Part shown: positions 1 through 8,398 of the stretch, piece by piece
How positions within the stretch are numbered: position 1 is the first letter of the stretch
How the letters are laid out: each line of letters opens with the position of its first letter
Source of the DNA: a virus
Length of the DNA stretch: 49,740 nucleotides
Strand: one strand, 5' to 3'
IMG/VR virus record: IMGVR_UViG_3300025141_011101
Coordinates: 1-49,740 of that record
The notes under the pieces: model-generated
What the model was told of the DNA's origin: nothing
The model's input: only the letters and a program-made list of their open reading frames with translations
Database searches by the model: none
Translations under genes and position numbers: made by a program

Positions 1-496
1 CCAACAAAGCATAATCAATTCTTGGGAAACGATAGAAATTTTCCGCCGAAAAGCTCTCCGAAACGAGCTTGAAAAGATTGTTCAAACCGATCTGGTTTTG
101 GGCGAAGAGAACTAGGTGTCGTCTTCTGAAAAGGTCTTTCCAATCGGAGCGTTCCTTCTCGCTCTCATCGATTGACATAGCCTTGGTTGCTTCTTTCTTC
201 TTTTGCTTCTGCTCCTCGTAAGCTACTCGCCACTCTTCAATGGATGGGATGAAATAAGCCTCAACCCCATAAACATTTTTAAACTCTTTACCCTCGGCTC
301 TCATCTTCTTGAGATGAAGAACCTGATTGGGTAGGTGGTTCATATTGCCGTGGTTTGTGATTGCGTGAGCAGTCAAGCCATTTTGATAAGCAAAGTCCAT
401 GTGCTCTGGGCAATAGCCAAGAGCGTCAAATGGGGAGCCTGCGACATCGTGTGCGTGTAAATTTACGAAAGGAATAGAAGGTTGTTGTCTTTCCAT
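1..496 (-). CDS. dnaE: DNA polymerase III alpha subunit (family C), N-terminal PHP domain, partial
   Basis: The gene starts at the ATG at 494-496, directly after the TAA of the previous gene, and runs off the left edge, so only about 165 residues are visible. They read as the PHP domain that opens bacterial replicative polymerase alpha subunits: FVNLHAHD near residue 10, ITNHGNM near 46, GVEAYFIPS near 75, then HLVLFAQNQIGLNNLFKLVSE near 130 and a RFPRID block. The His-x-His metal pair is present, but the usual Asp of TDHGNM is Asn here, so PHP metal binding may be altered. The family normally exceeds 1000 residues; the catalytic palm must lie outside the window. It would be the replicative polymerase of the phage or a companion to the family A enzyme at 12913-14091. 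Confidence 0.9.
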   Translation of the reverse strand, partial: MERQQPSIPFVNLHAHDVAGSPFDALGYCPEHMDFAYQNGLTAHAITNHGNMNHLPNQVLHLKKMRAEGKEFKNVYGVEAYFIPSIEEWRVAYEEQKQKKKEATKAMSIDESEKERSDWKDLFRRRHLVLFAQNQIGLNNLFKLVSESFSAENFYRFPRIDYALL

Positions 497-742
497 TTAG
501 CCCTCTGATTTTTTTTCTAATTCGTTTTGTAATTCCCTGACTTCCAATTCGAGATCATCAACATAGATTGTCAGATCTTCGACTTTCTTATGCAAATGTT
601 CAACCTCTTGCTCACATTCTTCCACAATGGCATCAACAAATTCTTGCTGTTCCATGTCGAGTGTCAGATAATGTTCTGGAAAGTTGACTTCGTTTTTTGT
701 ATGATAAGATATTGATTCGTAGATTTCTTCAATCGTCATCAT
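497..742 (-). CDS. Small acidic coiled-coil protein, function unknown
   Basis: This 81-residue protein starts at an ATGATG preceded by AGGAGGGGAC, a strong ribosome site. The C-terminal half (about 35-78) is rich in Glu, Leu and Lys with heptad-like spacing, so a coiled coil is likely. It overlaps the end of the upstream nucleotidyltransferase gene by 14 bases and its TAA abuts the ATG of the polymerase III alpha gene, so the three are probably co-translated. I recognise no family. A role as a small partner of the polymerase is possible only by position. Confidence 0.7.
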   Translation of the reverse strand: MMTIEEIYESISYHTKNEVNFPEHYLTLDMEQQEFVDAIVEECEQEVEHLHKKVEDLTIYVDDLELEVRELQNELEKKSEG

Positions 743-1628
743 TGTCCCCTCCTATTGGGTTGAATTCATGATAGTGTAATATTCTCTTGCTTGGGCGTTT
801 TACTTCCTTTCGTTCTTCTGATGATATATAATAACAGTATTCTTCCCAATTGTCAAGATTAAAATACCAAGGAACCTCAAGTTTTTTATCTTCTTCTTTT
901 ATCGAAGCTATTCCAAAGACATCCTCTAGTTTGAAGAATCTTGCTGAATACCTATCTTCCATTGGTAATGTTTCGCTCTTGACTCCGGGACCACCTGTTT
1001 TCCATTTTCCTGTTGCTTGTTCTCGCAAATGATCTCTGAACCTTTTGAAATCCTCACCTGTGAAGGTGAAAGAAAGATACTTACCATTTATAACAGATTC
1101 TCCGTTGTATGTCAAGAAAAAGCCGTTTTTATTTGAAATATCTTTTCTATGTTCTCGGACGATCCAAGGCTGGTATATTCCATAGGGAAATGCAGCATAA
1201 TATTTAGTTGGTGAAACCCATTTGCTTATCATATGGGCTGTTTTGTAAGCGGTGAGTGCTCCGTACAGGACGCTCCAAGATAAACAATCTCTTTTGTCTT
1301 TATCTCTCACTCTTATCGGGACATAGAAGATAGGGATTTGTTTCTTGCTTTCGGAAGGGAATGTGTCCATATGTCGGTATTCCCAAACTGGATCGCTTGC
1401 CCAATCCCCTATTCTATGCCTGATTAGTGGCTGCATATCATCGTGACAAACAACCCAAATCGTTTCACACCCAGCATAGGCACATTCAACGACTGCCCTC
1501 TCAATAGCAAGATAATTCTGGGCAATCGGCATTAGTGCATCGTGCCAAGGCATATTGAAATCCAAGTCTTGACCAGCAACAGGTATGATGCCTGCAAGAT
1601 GGAATTTAGCTGTTACTAGTGTTTCCAT
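729..1628 (-). CDS. Nucleotidyltransferase-like protein (GT-A / sugar-nucleotide pyrophosphorylase type)
   Basis: About 299 residues. The N terminus reads HLAGIIPVAGQDLDFNMPWH followed by DALMPIAQNYLAIERAVVECAYAG and ETIWVVCHDDMQP, the layout of a nucleotide-sugar pyrophosphorylase (nucleotide loop, sugar or acceptor part, then a strand with an acidic pair). The canonical GGxGTRLxPLT loop is not intact, so substrate and activity are uncertain. The open frame can be extended three codons to a TTG at 1637, but the ATG at 1626-1628 is the simpler start. It overlaps the end of the FeoA-like gene by 23 bases, so coupling is likely. Similar proteins of unknown role occur in aquatic phages (from memory). 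It may activate a metabolite made by the decarboxylase cassette upstream; that is inference. Confidence 0.6.
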   Translation of the reverse strand: METLVTAKFHLAGIIPVAGQDLDFNMPWHDALMPIAQNYLAIERAVVECAYAGCETIWVVCHDDMQPLIRHRIGDWASDPVWEYRHMDTFPSESKKQIPIFYVPIRVRDKDKRDCLSWSVLYGALTAYKTAHMISKWVSPTKYYAAFPYGIYQPWIVREHRKDISNKNGFFLTYNGESVINGKYLSFTFTGEDFKRFRDHLREQATGKWKTGGPGVKSETLPMEDRYSARFFKLEDVFGIASIKEEDKKLEVPWYFNLDNWEEYCYYISSEERKEVKRPSKRILHYHEFNPIGGDNDDD

Positions 1629-1839
1629 TCGTCTCAACCATAATCTTCCGTGCCTCGCTTAGGCGCAGAGCCCATACGCAGTCACCCATTCTCACAGCAA
1701 TGGGGTCGCCAAGAGGAGAAACCATACAAACCTTGACTCCTTCTCCTCGCAGGAAACCTCGGACAGCCATTTGTTCTCCGGGACAAGAAGTGATGATTCC
1801 ATTCTCATTTATTTTCATTTCATTTAGTGGTATAATCAT
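1606..1839 (-). CDS. FeoA-domain-like small protein
   Basis: A 77-residue protein whose middle matches the FeoA (SH3-like) signature: an RGFLRGEGVKVCMVSPLGDPIAV segment, then ALRLSEARKI near residues 54-66. In FeoA the equivalent is a small beta barrel with a PLGDPI-like strand followed by LALRxxEAxxI. In bacteria FeoA works with the iron transporter FeoB, and the same fold closes DtxR-type regulators. No FeoB is visible here. The gene overlaps its upstream neighbour by 20 bases and its downstream neighbour by 23, so it is embedded in a coupled cassette. It could be a stand-alone SH3-like adaptor rather than an iron protein. Confidence 0.65.
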   Translation of the reverse strand: MIIPLNEMKINENGIITSCPGEQMAVRGFLRGEGVKVCMVSPLGDPIAVRMGDCVWALRLSEARKIMVETNGNTSNS

Positions 1840-2758
1840 TTATCTTTGAGTTTAGGCTGTGTATATATTGTTCTTTTTCAATTGGAAAATTTTGAACAAT
1901 ATCTTCTTCACTTTCATACATGAATTCTATATTATCTATATCTTCATATAAATTTTTCTGAAGAGAAATTACTTCCCTCCTTTGAGGCTCTATCTTTAGA
2001 GCATAATATTTATATTTTTCTTTGTTCTTCTGATCTCTTCCGTTTCGTCTTCCACGGATGCCTGCCTCTTTCATTATATTGAGTATTTTAAATTTTGCGT
2101 ATGTATCAGAGTATTCATAATCATGAAGTTGTTTTTCAGATAAATAAGAGACAGAAACAAGGTCTTTTCTGTTTGGTTGATAACCGTCCACCCTTTCTGT
2201 CGGATAGAAAAACATTTCTCTTACAAAATTGTCGTCGGTCTCGAAGTATTGATATGGATGGGTCGTACAACAAGTTACATCCACCCAATCCAGCACTTTG
2301 CACATCTTTTCATTTAAACTTTCTAATGGTACAGGGAGACCTGTAATATTCTTATCATCGAAAACAAAAAGCTGATCAAACTTAATCTTGATCATTCGCG
2401 ACGAATCGGTTACAATGTTTAATAAACTATCATCTTTGAGACGAATAGAGCCAACTTTGTCTGACAAAGGGCACAAACCAGCAAGAGCCAAAACAAAAAC
2501 AAGGTGTCTATATACTTCCGTTTTATAATTTCCAAAAACTTTTTCATTTTCTTTTCCTTTTAATGTTGTTTTATCGTTTATAATATTTAGTGAAGATAGG
2601 TCAAAATCTGTATCAAAATAATCAAACCTGAATGGAAACTCTTGTTTGTTAATTATAAGTGGAAACCCATTGAGATAGGAAAAGGCAGCGGCATTCAAGC
2701 CACTGCCAATTACTAGGTTTTCTACCTCATATATGTGCTTTTCAAGATTGTTCTGCAT
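1820..2758 (-). CDS. Rossmann-type (dinucleotide-binding-like) protein, function unknown
   Basis: 312 residues. The start reads VENLVIGSGLNAAAFSYLNGFPLIINK: a beta strand, a GxGxxA turn and a helix, typical of an FAD- or NAD-binding Rossmann unit, at residues 11-37. The rest is not a family I can name; there is a CC pair near residue 163 and a basic GIRGRRNGRDQKNKEKYKYY stretch near 232. Its ATG follows directly on the TGA of the decarboxylase-like gene and its stop lies inside the FeoA-like gene, so the four genes form one unit. A flavoenzyme or UDP-galactopyranose-mutase-like fold is possible. The call rests on the N-terminal motif only. Confidence 0.5.
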   Translation of the reverse strand: MQNNLEKHIYEVENLVIGSGLNAAAFSYLNGFPLIINKQEFPFRFDYFDTDFDLSSLNIINDKTTLKGKENEKVFGNYKTEVYRHLVFVLALAGLCPLSDKVGSIRLKDDSLLNIVTDSSRMIKIKFDQLFVFDDKNITGLPVPLESLNEKMCKVLDWVDVTCCTTHPYQYFETDDNFVREMFFYPTERVDGYQPNRKDLVSVSYLSEKQLHDYEYSDTYAKFKILNIMKEAGIRGRRNGRDQKNKEKYKYYALKIEPQRREVISLQKNLYEDIDNIEFMYESEEDIVQNFPIEKEQYIHSLNSKINDYTTK

Positions 2759-3949
2759 TCACAAATTTGTTTCATCCGGAAAAAATATTGGGACAATCTT
2801 TATAATCATATCTGTAATGTTATTTCCCTGTCGCGACAGGCTGACCTTTTCGTCACGATAAACAACCTCTGATGGCATAGGGCGTAAATTATAGTTGCTT
2901 CCCATGGAGTAGCAATAAGCCCCAGCATTGTGGATTGCCAAAGTGTCTCCCAGCTTTATTTCGTTTATTTCTCTTTCTGTCGCGAAGTTGTCGCCTGTTT
3001 CGCAGATGTTCCCCACCACATCGTATGCCTTCTTTTCTCCATCTGGATTGGAAAGGTTCGTGATATGATGGTAGGCTCCGTATAGAACCGGGCGAATAAG
3101 TTGAGACATTCCTGAGTTTACGCCGACTATTGTTTTGTTTTTTGTTTCTTTAATATCTGTTACTTCGACTAGGAGATGTCCGGACTCAGCAACAAGATAC
3201 TTGCCCGGTTCAACGTGAATTTCAAACTCATCCGGGATCATCCTTCTTAGTGCCTTGCCCACGCTCTCAATGTCGATTGACTCTTGACCCTCTTTGTAGG
3301 GAACGCCGATACCTCCACCGACATTGACAAACTTCAAATCAGGAAAGAGGTCAATCAAGGCTGTTAGGAAGATAATCCCCTGATAGAACTCATCTTCGTC
3401 AGATAGCCCAGAGCCAGTGTGCTGGTGGATACCCACTACTTTTACATCGTAGTTTTTAATTATTCTTTTAACTTCAGGCATATCAGATAAGCGAATACCA
3501 AACTTGGAATCTGGTCCGGCTGTGGCTGTGTACTCATGGTCGCCTGCAACCACTTCTGGATTAAAACGCAAACAAACCTCTGTTGAGGGATGTGTGGCAG
3601 CAAACCTTTCCAATTGACCAACAGAGCCAAAGTTTATCAAAATTCCCTTTTTGTGAATCTCTTCTATCTCTCTTTGTGTTGAGTTGTTCGCCGTATATAA
3701 AATGTCTTTCGAACTGAAACCGATACGAAGAGCAAGCAGAACATCGCCCAAACTTACCGCATCGATGCCTGCGCCGCGCTTCAAGAGGGCTTTGAGAATC
3801 GAAGGGTTGTAGTTCGCTTTCATAGCATAAAGAACTTTTGAGTTACTTATGCTATTTTTGAGTAGATCGTACCTCTCATCAATTAGGTCTAAGTCATAAC
3901 AATATAAAGGAGACCCATACTTGTCAACAAGGTTTTTAAAATTTTTCAC
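2759..3949 (-). CDS. lysA: Diaminopimelate-decarboxylase-like PLP enzyme (fold type III)
   Basis: 396 residues, close to the normal length of the DAP/ornithine/arginine decarboxylase family. The PLP lysine is K44 in YAMKANYN. HQHTGSG (175-181) and GGGIG (211-215) match the phosphate-binding loops, EPGK (247-250) the EPGR motif, CETGD (316-320) the active-site Cys of the second subunit, and YCYSMGSNYN (345-354) the C-terminal substrate region. All catalytic positions I can check are present, so an active enzyme is likely. DAP decarboxylase makes lysine; related enzymes act on other diamino acids. In a phage it may supply lysine or a diamine, or modify another amino-acid-bearing molecule. It heads the cassette that continues to 729. 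Confidence 0.85.
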   Translation of the reverse strand: MKNFKNLVDKYGSPLYCYDLDLIDERYDLLKNSISNSKVLYAMKANYNPSILKALLKRGAGIDAVSLGDVLLALRIGFSSKDILYTANNSTQREIEEIHKKGILINFGSVGQLERFAATHPSTEVCLRFNPEVVAGDHEYTATAGPDSKFGIRLSDMPEVKRIIKNYDVKVVGIHQHTGSGLSDEDEFYQGIIFLTALIDLFPDLKFVNVGGGIGVPYKEGQESIDIESVGKALRRMIPDEFEIHVEPGKYLVAESGHLLVEVTDIKETKNKTIVGVNSGMSQLIRPVLYGAYHHITNLSNPDGEKKAYDVVGNICETGDNFATEREINEIKLGDTLAIHNAGAYCYSMGSNYNLRPMPSEVVYRDEKVSLSRQGNNITDMIIKIVPIFFPDETNL

Positions 3950-3965
3950 TATAACCTCAAGTTAT

Positions 3966-4667
3966 TTATTTTAATATTTTCCTAGCAATACTTTTTACCG
4001 CCATTCTCTGAAGCCTTGGAAGTTTTTCGTAAGTATCCAACCCTTCAGCAAAAGCCATTGGTCGGTTCCTAACTTTAGTCATAAATTCTGCTTCTTTGCC
4101 AAAAGTTGCAGATCCGAGATCAACCTTGCTTCCGTATCCGGGGAATTCAGCATTATTCGTTCCATAAAGAAACGCTCCTTCGGCTCCCTTCGGAATGAGC
4201 ATCACAGAATCTTGACAATACTTTTGCCCAAGGGGAATTATACTATCAAAGAATTCGGAACTTGGAATGTCTTTGAGGTTTACAACGAAAAAACTATCCT
4301 CTGCAGACGGTTCGTATGCTGCTGGCGTATTGAAGTGTTCTATATAGGAGCCGTCCACTGCCGTGATACCATAGCCCATACTCAACAATGCTGCCTTGAG
4401 ATCCCGATTTCTCCTCTTGTTTGTTTGGAGAGGTGTGTTCTCGTCTTCAGCGGCACCTACTTCTGCTGCATCAGTGCAGTTTGAGTCATCAGAGGGTTTC
4501 CCCCTGAAAGCCGTAACAATAGCTGTGTCGTGAGCATTCATGTGTCCTAAAAGCCGTGATAATGATGATTCAGTCAACATGCCCGGACTTGAAAGAAGCA
4601 TTGAATCTTCTGTCTTTGCCTCCTTCAGGCTTTGCCTAACTAATTTTTTTAACTCTTTGATATCCAT
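3966..4667 (-). CDS. Conserved phage protein of unknown function
   Basis: 233 residues, starting at an ATG ten bases after AGGAG. I recall the pattern LSRLLGHMNAHDTAIVTAFR, later RNRDLKAALLSMGYG, then QDSVMLIPKG and FPGYGSKVDLGSATFGKEAEFM, from a conserved but uncharacterised family seen in many T4-like phages; it resembles DUF3293-type proteins, but this is from memory and unconfirmed. The N terminus (MDIKELKKLVRQSLKEA) is an amphipathic helix like that found at the start of many proteins of such phages. It lies between groES and the decarboxylase cassette with short gaps on both sides. Confidence 0.7.
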   Translation of the reverse strand: MDIKELKKLVRQSLKEAKTEDSMLLSSPGMLTESSLSRLLGHMNAHDTAIVTAFRGKPSDDSNCTDAAEVGAAEDENTPLQTNKRRNRDLKAALLSMGYGITAVDGSYIEHFNTPAAYEPSAEDSFFVVNLKDIPSSEFFDSIIPLGQKYCQDSVMLIPKGAEGAFLYGTNNAEFPGYGSKVDLGSATFGKEAEFMTKVRNRPMAFAEGLDTYEKLPRLQRMAVKSIARKILK

Positions 4668-4679
4668 CCATTTTTTCTC

Positions 4680-5018
4680 CTATTGGGTATATTTTTCAGT
4701 GTCAATTCCGCAGAGACCATCGGTTTCTTGCTTCTCGTGCCCTTCGAGGACGCCCAGAACATAATTCTCTAGTATTAAATAGAAAGTTTCTCCCTCAAAG
4801 TTAATTTCATTTAACATTGAGCGCTCAATGACAATAATTTCCCCCTTATCACAGTCCACAATGCATTCAGGAGCCAGTCCAATTACTCTCGCTGCCATAT
4901 ACGAACTCTGTTGTGGTTTATAACTGTCTGGCAATAGAACTCCTGTTTCTTGTTTCTCTTCTTCTTTTTCTGGTAGTGGCTTTACATGTAGGTGTCTATT
5001 TGCTGGCATTAAATTCAT
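4680..5018 (-). CDS. groES: GroES-like co-chaperonin (gp31-type)
   Basis: 112 residues from an ATG with AGGAGG five bases upstream. RHLHVKPLPEKEEEKQETGVLLPDSYK (residues 8-34) matches the first strands and start of the mobile loop of GroES (RPLxDRVxVKxLxxExxTxGGIxLP), and the C-terminal part ends in a short strand after FEGETFYLILENYVLGVLEG. Phage GroES proteins such as T4 gp31 replace the host lid of GroEL so that the chamber can fold the major capsid protein. The match to chromosomal GroES is partial, as expected for gp31-type proteins. It lies nine bases after the RNR gene, so it is expressed with replication genes. Confidence 0.75.
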   Translation of the reverse strand: MNLMPANRHLHVKPLPEKEEEKQETGVLLPDSYKPQQSSYMAARVIGLAPECIVDCDKGEIIVIERSMLNEINFEGETFYLILENYVLGVLEGHEKQETDGLCGIDTEKYTQ

Positions 5019-5027
5019 CTTTTCCTC

Positions 5028-7004
5028 CTATATTTCACAATAATCGCCGTCACAGAACTTGGTTCCCTTTCCGGCTTCATTTATCTTAATTCTCTGAATT
5101 GGGGTAGTGCCCTCTGACATCTCTTCATACTGTTTTTTCGTAATTGGCTCATATGGTGCTTGTACATAGCCAGTCTCTTCATATCTTAGAAACGAAACTG
5201 CCTTTAGTCTTGTCTCATACATTTCCAGAGCAGATTTAATATCTCTTGCTTCCTCGGGTTTAAATGTGCAAGTTATGCTGACTGAGTTGTCTGCCCAGAA
5301 GTGCTGATATTGAGCAGCAATCTCAAGCTGTTCCCAAATACTAATATCCTTTTTCCCCTTCTCGTAGTAGGGCTCATGAACTGGGAATTCTACAACCTTT
5401 GTATTGGGAGAGTAGCTGTCATCTTCGATCTTATATCCGTGTTTCTCGATATCGGGCAAAAGCTCTGAATTGGCTGCAAACCGAATGCGACGAATATAAT
5501 ACTCTGCTTCTGGGAAGTGGATCCCCGGTGTTGAGCCATTTAGAAGAGAAACTGTTCCAGATGGCTTGATACTTGTCGTTCGCACTGAGCGAGGGACGCA
5601 TAGCCAATCTGAATAGCCCTTGTCTAACTTCTTTACCTCTTCGTAAGCATTGTCACACCAGTTTAAAAGTTCTCTTCGTCCGTGCTTATTAAATGCTTGA
5701 ATCACACCGGACTGTGAAAGTCCAATGCGACGGTTTTTGAGCATAATGGCATTTGTCTCGGGCCAATGCGTATTGACCAGAGTGACTGTTTTGCCATACA
5801 TATAAGCAATTTTCAGAGTTTTCAGGTAATCTTCATAATCCTCGTGTTTCGCTGGAAATGTTTCAACGAGACAGCAAAGTTCAGCATCTTCAAGCTGTTG
5901 TTCTACACAAGGGTTGAATCCAGCCACGTTGATGTCATCGTCCCTGTATCCATCCTTCATTCTGCCACGAGTTCGAGCATTATCAAGCCAGATGTAACCG
6001 GGCTCTCCGTTTTTCTGTGATTGCTCAGCGTGCCAAGTGTAGTCCATCCCAACCTTGGCGTGAAATGAATTGTTTGATCCCCAACGATGTGAGTAAAGCT
6101 TCTTTTCATCGTTCTTCATCGATAGGTAATCCATATCGTCAAACTCACCCAGAGCCAGTGCTGCAGAGCGCCGAACATTGCCTGCGACAACGCACTTGCC
6201 AATGAGATTTTCTGTATCAACGATGGTTGTTGAGCGGATTTCTTTCCCTATCCTCTCATCATAAAGTTCTTTGAGGTTATCGTGCATCTCTTTGAGGGGC
6301 TTATGACCAGAAGAAGTTCCCCCGAAGCCCTTGATTTCAGCACCGTAGGGACGAATTTTGCTGTAGTCAAACTTGGGAACCTTTTGTCCAAAGTAATAGC
6401 CATCAAGAAGGATTTGTACTGTTTCGCACCAACCCTCGCGGTCATCTGGGACAAAATAGACTTCATCTGTCCATTCTGGCTCCTTTATTGTGAGCTTTCT
6501 GGATCCAAGGGTATCAAAACCAACACCGACACCGAGCATCAGGGCGTCCATAATCCAACGGAACAAATATCCGCCTTTTGTGTCAATTTCCCTTGTTGAT
6601 CGGAAAGAACAGTTGAAGAGACCTGCGCCTGTGCGCTCATCGACAAACTTTGTGCCCATCATCCACAGACCGCGACCGGGGGGAGTCCACTTTAGGTGGA
6701 ATAACCTGTCGTATGCGTCTTTTGCTGTTTTTTGAGCTTTGGCATCATTCCATTCTAGACCAAGATGAAAGACATGCTTCTTTTGAATCGTAAACATACC
6801 TTCAATAACACGGCGACAAGTTTGAAACCACTCTTCTGTGCCTTCTACACCGGGTTCGAATTCAGCTAGCTTTCTAGCATACGTCCTCTTATAAGTAATG
6901 TATCCAATCGGACCCCAAGGTACTTCTTTGTCCCTATATTGATCGATAAAGACCTCCGACAATTTAAACCTTCTTACTGTCTGTTGCTGTGGATCAAAAC
7001 TCAT
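5028..7004 (-). CDS. nrdJ: Adenosylcobalamin-dependent (class II) ribonucleotide reductase
   Basis: 658 residues, of the monomeric ribonucleoside-triphosphate reductase type. C132 in GLFNCSFRS and C377/C378 in ELCCLVE fit the active-site reducing pair, and C366 in FNPCVE fits the thiyl cysteine with E368 as the catalytic acid. The C terminus ends in CDGDYC (651-656), the redox pair that is re-reduced by thioredoxin-like proteins. WTPPGRGLWMMGT (106-118) and RRIRFAANSELLPDIEKHGY are typical of the RTPR subfamily. The enzyme makes dNTPs for phage replication and needs vitamin B12 coenzyme, which the host must make or import. Its ATG overlaps the helicase stop (ATGA). Confidence 0.93.
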   Translation of the reverse strand: MSFDPQQQTVRRFKLSEVFIDQYRDKEVPWGPIGYITYKRTYARKLAEFEPGVEGTEEWFQTCRRVIEGMFTIQKKHVFHLGLEWNDAKAQKTAKDAYDRLFHLKWTPPGRGLWMMGTKFVDERTGAGLFNCSFRSTREIDTKGGYLFRWIMDALMLGVGVGFDTLGSRKLTIKEPEWTDEVYFVPDDREGWCETVQILLDGYYFGQKVPKFDYSKIRPYGAEIKGFGGTSSGHKPLKEMHDNLKELYDERIGKEIRSTTIVDTENLIGKCVVAGNVRRSAALALGEFDDMDYLSMKNDEKKLYSHRWGSNNSFHAKVGMDYTWHAEQSQKNGEPGYIWLDNARTRGRMKDGYRDDDINVAGFNPCVEQQLEDAELCCLVETFPAKHEDYEDYLKTLKIAYMYGKTVTLVNTHWPETNAIMLKNRRIGLSQSGVIQAFNKHGRRELLNWCDNAYEEVKKLDKGYSDWLCVPRSVRTTSIKPSGTVSLLNGSTPGIHFPEAEYYIRRIRFAANSELLPDIEKHGYKIEDDSYSPNTKVVEFPVHEPYYEKGKKDISIWEQLEIAAQYQHFWADNSVSITCTFKPEEARDIKSALEMYETRLKAVSFLRYEETGYVQAPYEPITKKQYEEMSEGTTPIQRIKINEAGKGTKFCDGDYCEI

Positions 7005-8374
7005 GTTACATTACTCCCGTTTTTTCCATTTATATATTCTTTATATTTCTCTCGGAGAAGTTGTTTTGATTTTGCCATAGTCACTTGTCCGTTCATAGCA
7101 CTCTTATTCTCCGGCATAACTTTAATTTTCACAGCACTAGTGTCCATAAAAATTGGAAATACGATTCCATCGGGTCCGTTACGATTTTTCGCAACAAAGA
7201 TCCTGCCGGAATTCTTAGCTTTGTCAATCATGGTTCTAGAAACTGAAAAAATGAAATCTGCGACGAAACACTTAGAGAACGCCTCTGATATGGAACTCAT
7301 CGTAATAACTTCAGCATCTAGCCCTCCACGGTTCGTTTGAGATGCCGTCCAGATAGGACAAGCAAAGTCATAAGCCAAACTTCTCAACTCTTCATAAATA
7401 GATTCTAACTCGGTTCTTTTCTCCTTATAATTCACCGTTGGACGCAGCAAATCTGCATAGTCAACGATTATCATATCGATATCATTACCTTTTTTAACAA
7501 TCTTCTCTAAATGATTTTTTAAAGTTTTTACAGTTGCTCTTTTCGCAGGATATTCTTTGACTATAAGTTGACCGCTGATATCTTTGATATTTTCATAAAT
7601 TTCATCTTTCTTGTCCATCAAATCGTTGAGTTCGATACCTGTCACACAACTATCATAACGACCGGCAATAACTGTATCCATTAGCTCTAATGTATAGTGA
7701 ACGACGCTTTTTCCATTCTTTATGGCTGCAGCGCCAAGATGAGTAAGAACCATTGACTTACCAACACCAGTGGGGGCAATGACGACACCAAGCTCTCCCT
7801 TGCCGAGCCCCTTCTTGCATATTCTATCGACCTCGGGCCATCCAGTGGAAATTGGGTTTCGGGCTTTGATCTGAAACCTTTCTTCGAAGTCTTTGATCCA
7901 CTCATAGCCATAATCGTTGTCTGAACCCAGCTTGAGAGCATTATTGATAACTGAACTTATTTCATCAAACGAAGATTGCTGAAGAAGTCCAATAGACTTC
8001 ATCATCGCTTCTTTCAGCTTCTGCTTTTTGCAGAAATCAAGCGCTGTGTCCTTGATATATTCTTCGCCGTCAACTTGGGCTTTGCTGATACGAACAACAT
8101 ATTCCTTCATTTGATTACGAAGGATTTCGCTCTCCCCGTCTAGCTCTGTCTTGAAGATTGTGACCAAGTTCTGATAAGACGGGTGTATCTTATATTTTTC
8201 TTTGTATTCAAAAATCTTCTTTATGAGAGTGCGAAGATATTTGAACTCCAAGAATTCAATATCAAGCACTTCTTCAATTTGATCAGCAAATGTCCTTTGT
8301 TCAATAATGAGTTGAACCAAACCTTCCTGAAAGGATTTGCCGAATTTTGAAAAAGTTATTTCAGTATGTTCCAC
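7001..8374 (-). CDS. DnaB-type replicative DNA helicase (gp41-like)
   Basis: 457 residues. The C-terminal RecA-like motor starts with STGWPEVDRICKKGLGKGELG, then Walker A APTGVGKSM (200-208), a Walker B strand MIIVDYADLL (301-310), a Gln-containing H3 motif TASQTNRGG, and a basic VAKNRNGPDG finger. The N-terminal 150 residues are helical like the DnaB/gp41 collar. It unwinds DNA at the fork; no primase gene is visible in the window. A sigma70-like promoter lies 25-53 bases upstream, so helicase, RNR and GroES likely form one transcript. Confidence 0.9.
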   Translation of the reverse strand: MEHTEITFSKFGKSFQEGLVQLIIEQRTFADQIEEVLDIEFLEFKYLRTLIKKIFEYKEKYKIHPSYQNLVTIFKTELDGESEILRNQMKEYVVRISKAQVDGEEYIKDTALDFCKKQKLKEAMMKSIGLLQQSSFDEISSVINNALKLGSDNDYGYEWIKDFEERFQIKARNPISTGWPEVDRICKKGLGKGELGVVIAPTGVGKSMVLTHLGAAAIKNGKSVVHYTLELMDTVIAGRYDSCVTGIELNDLMDKKDEIYENIKDISGQLIVKEYPAKRATVKTLKNHLEKIVKKGNDIDMIIVDYADLLRPTVNYKEKRTELESIYEELRSLAYDFACPIWTASQTNRGGLDAEVITMSSISEAFSKCFVADFIFSVSRTMIDKAKNSGRIFVAKNRNGPDGIVFPIFMDTSAVKIKVMPENKSAMNGQVTMAKSKQLLREKYKEYINGKNGSNVT

Positions 8375-8398
8375 CTATACTCTCCAATGTAAGAAACC

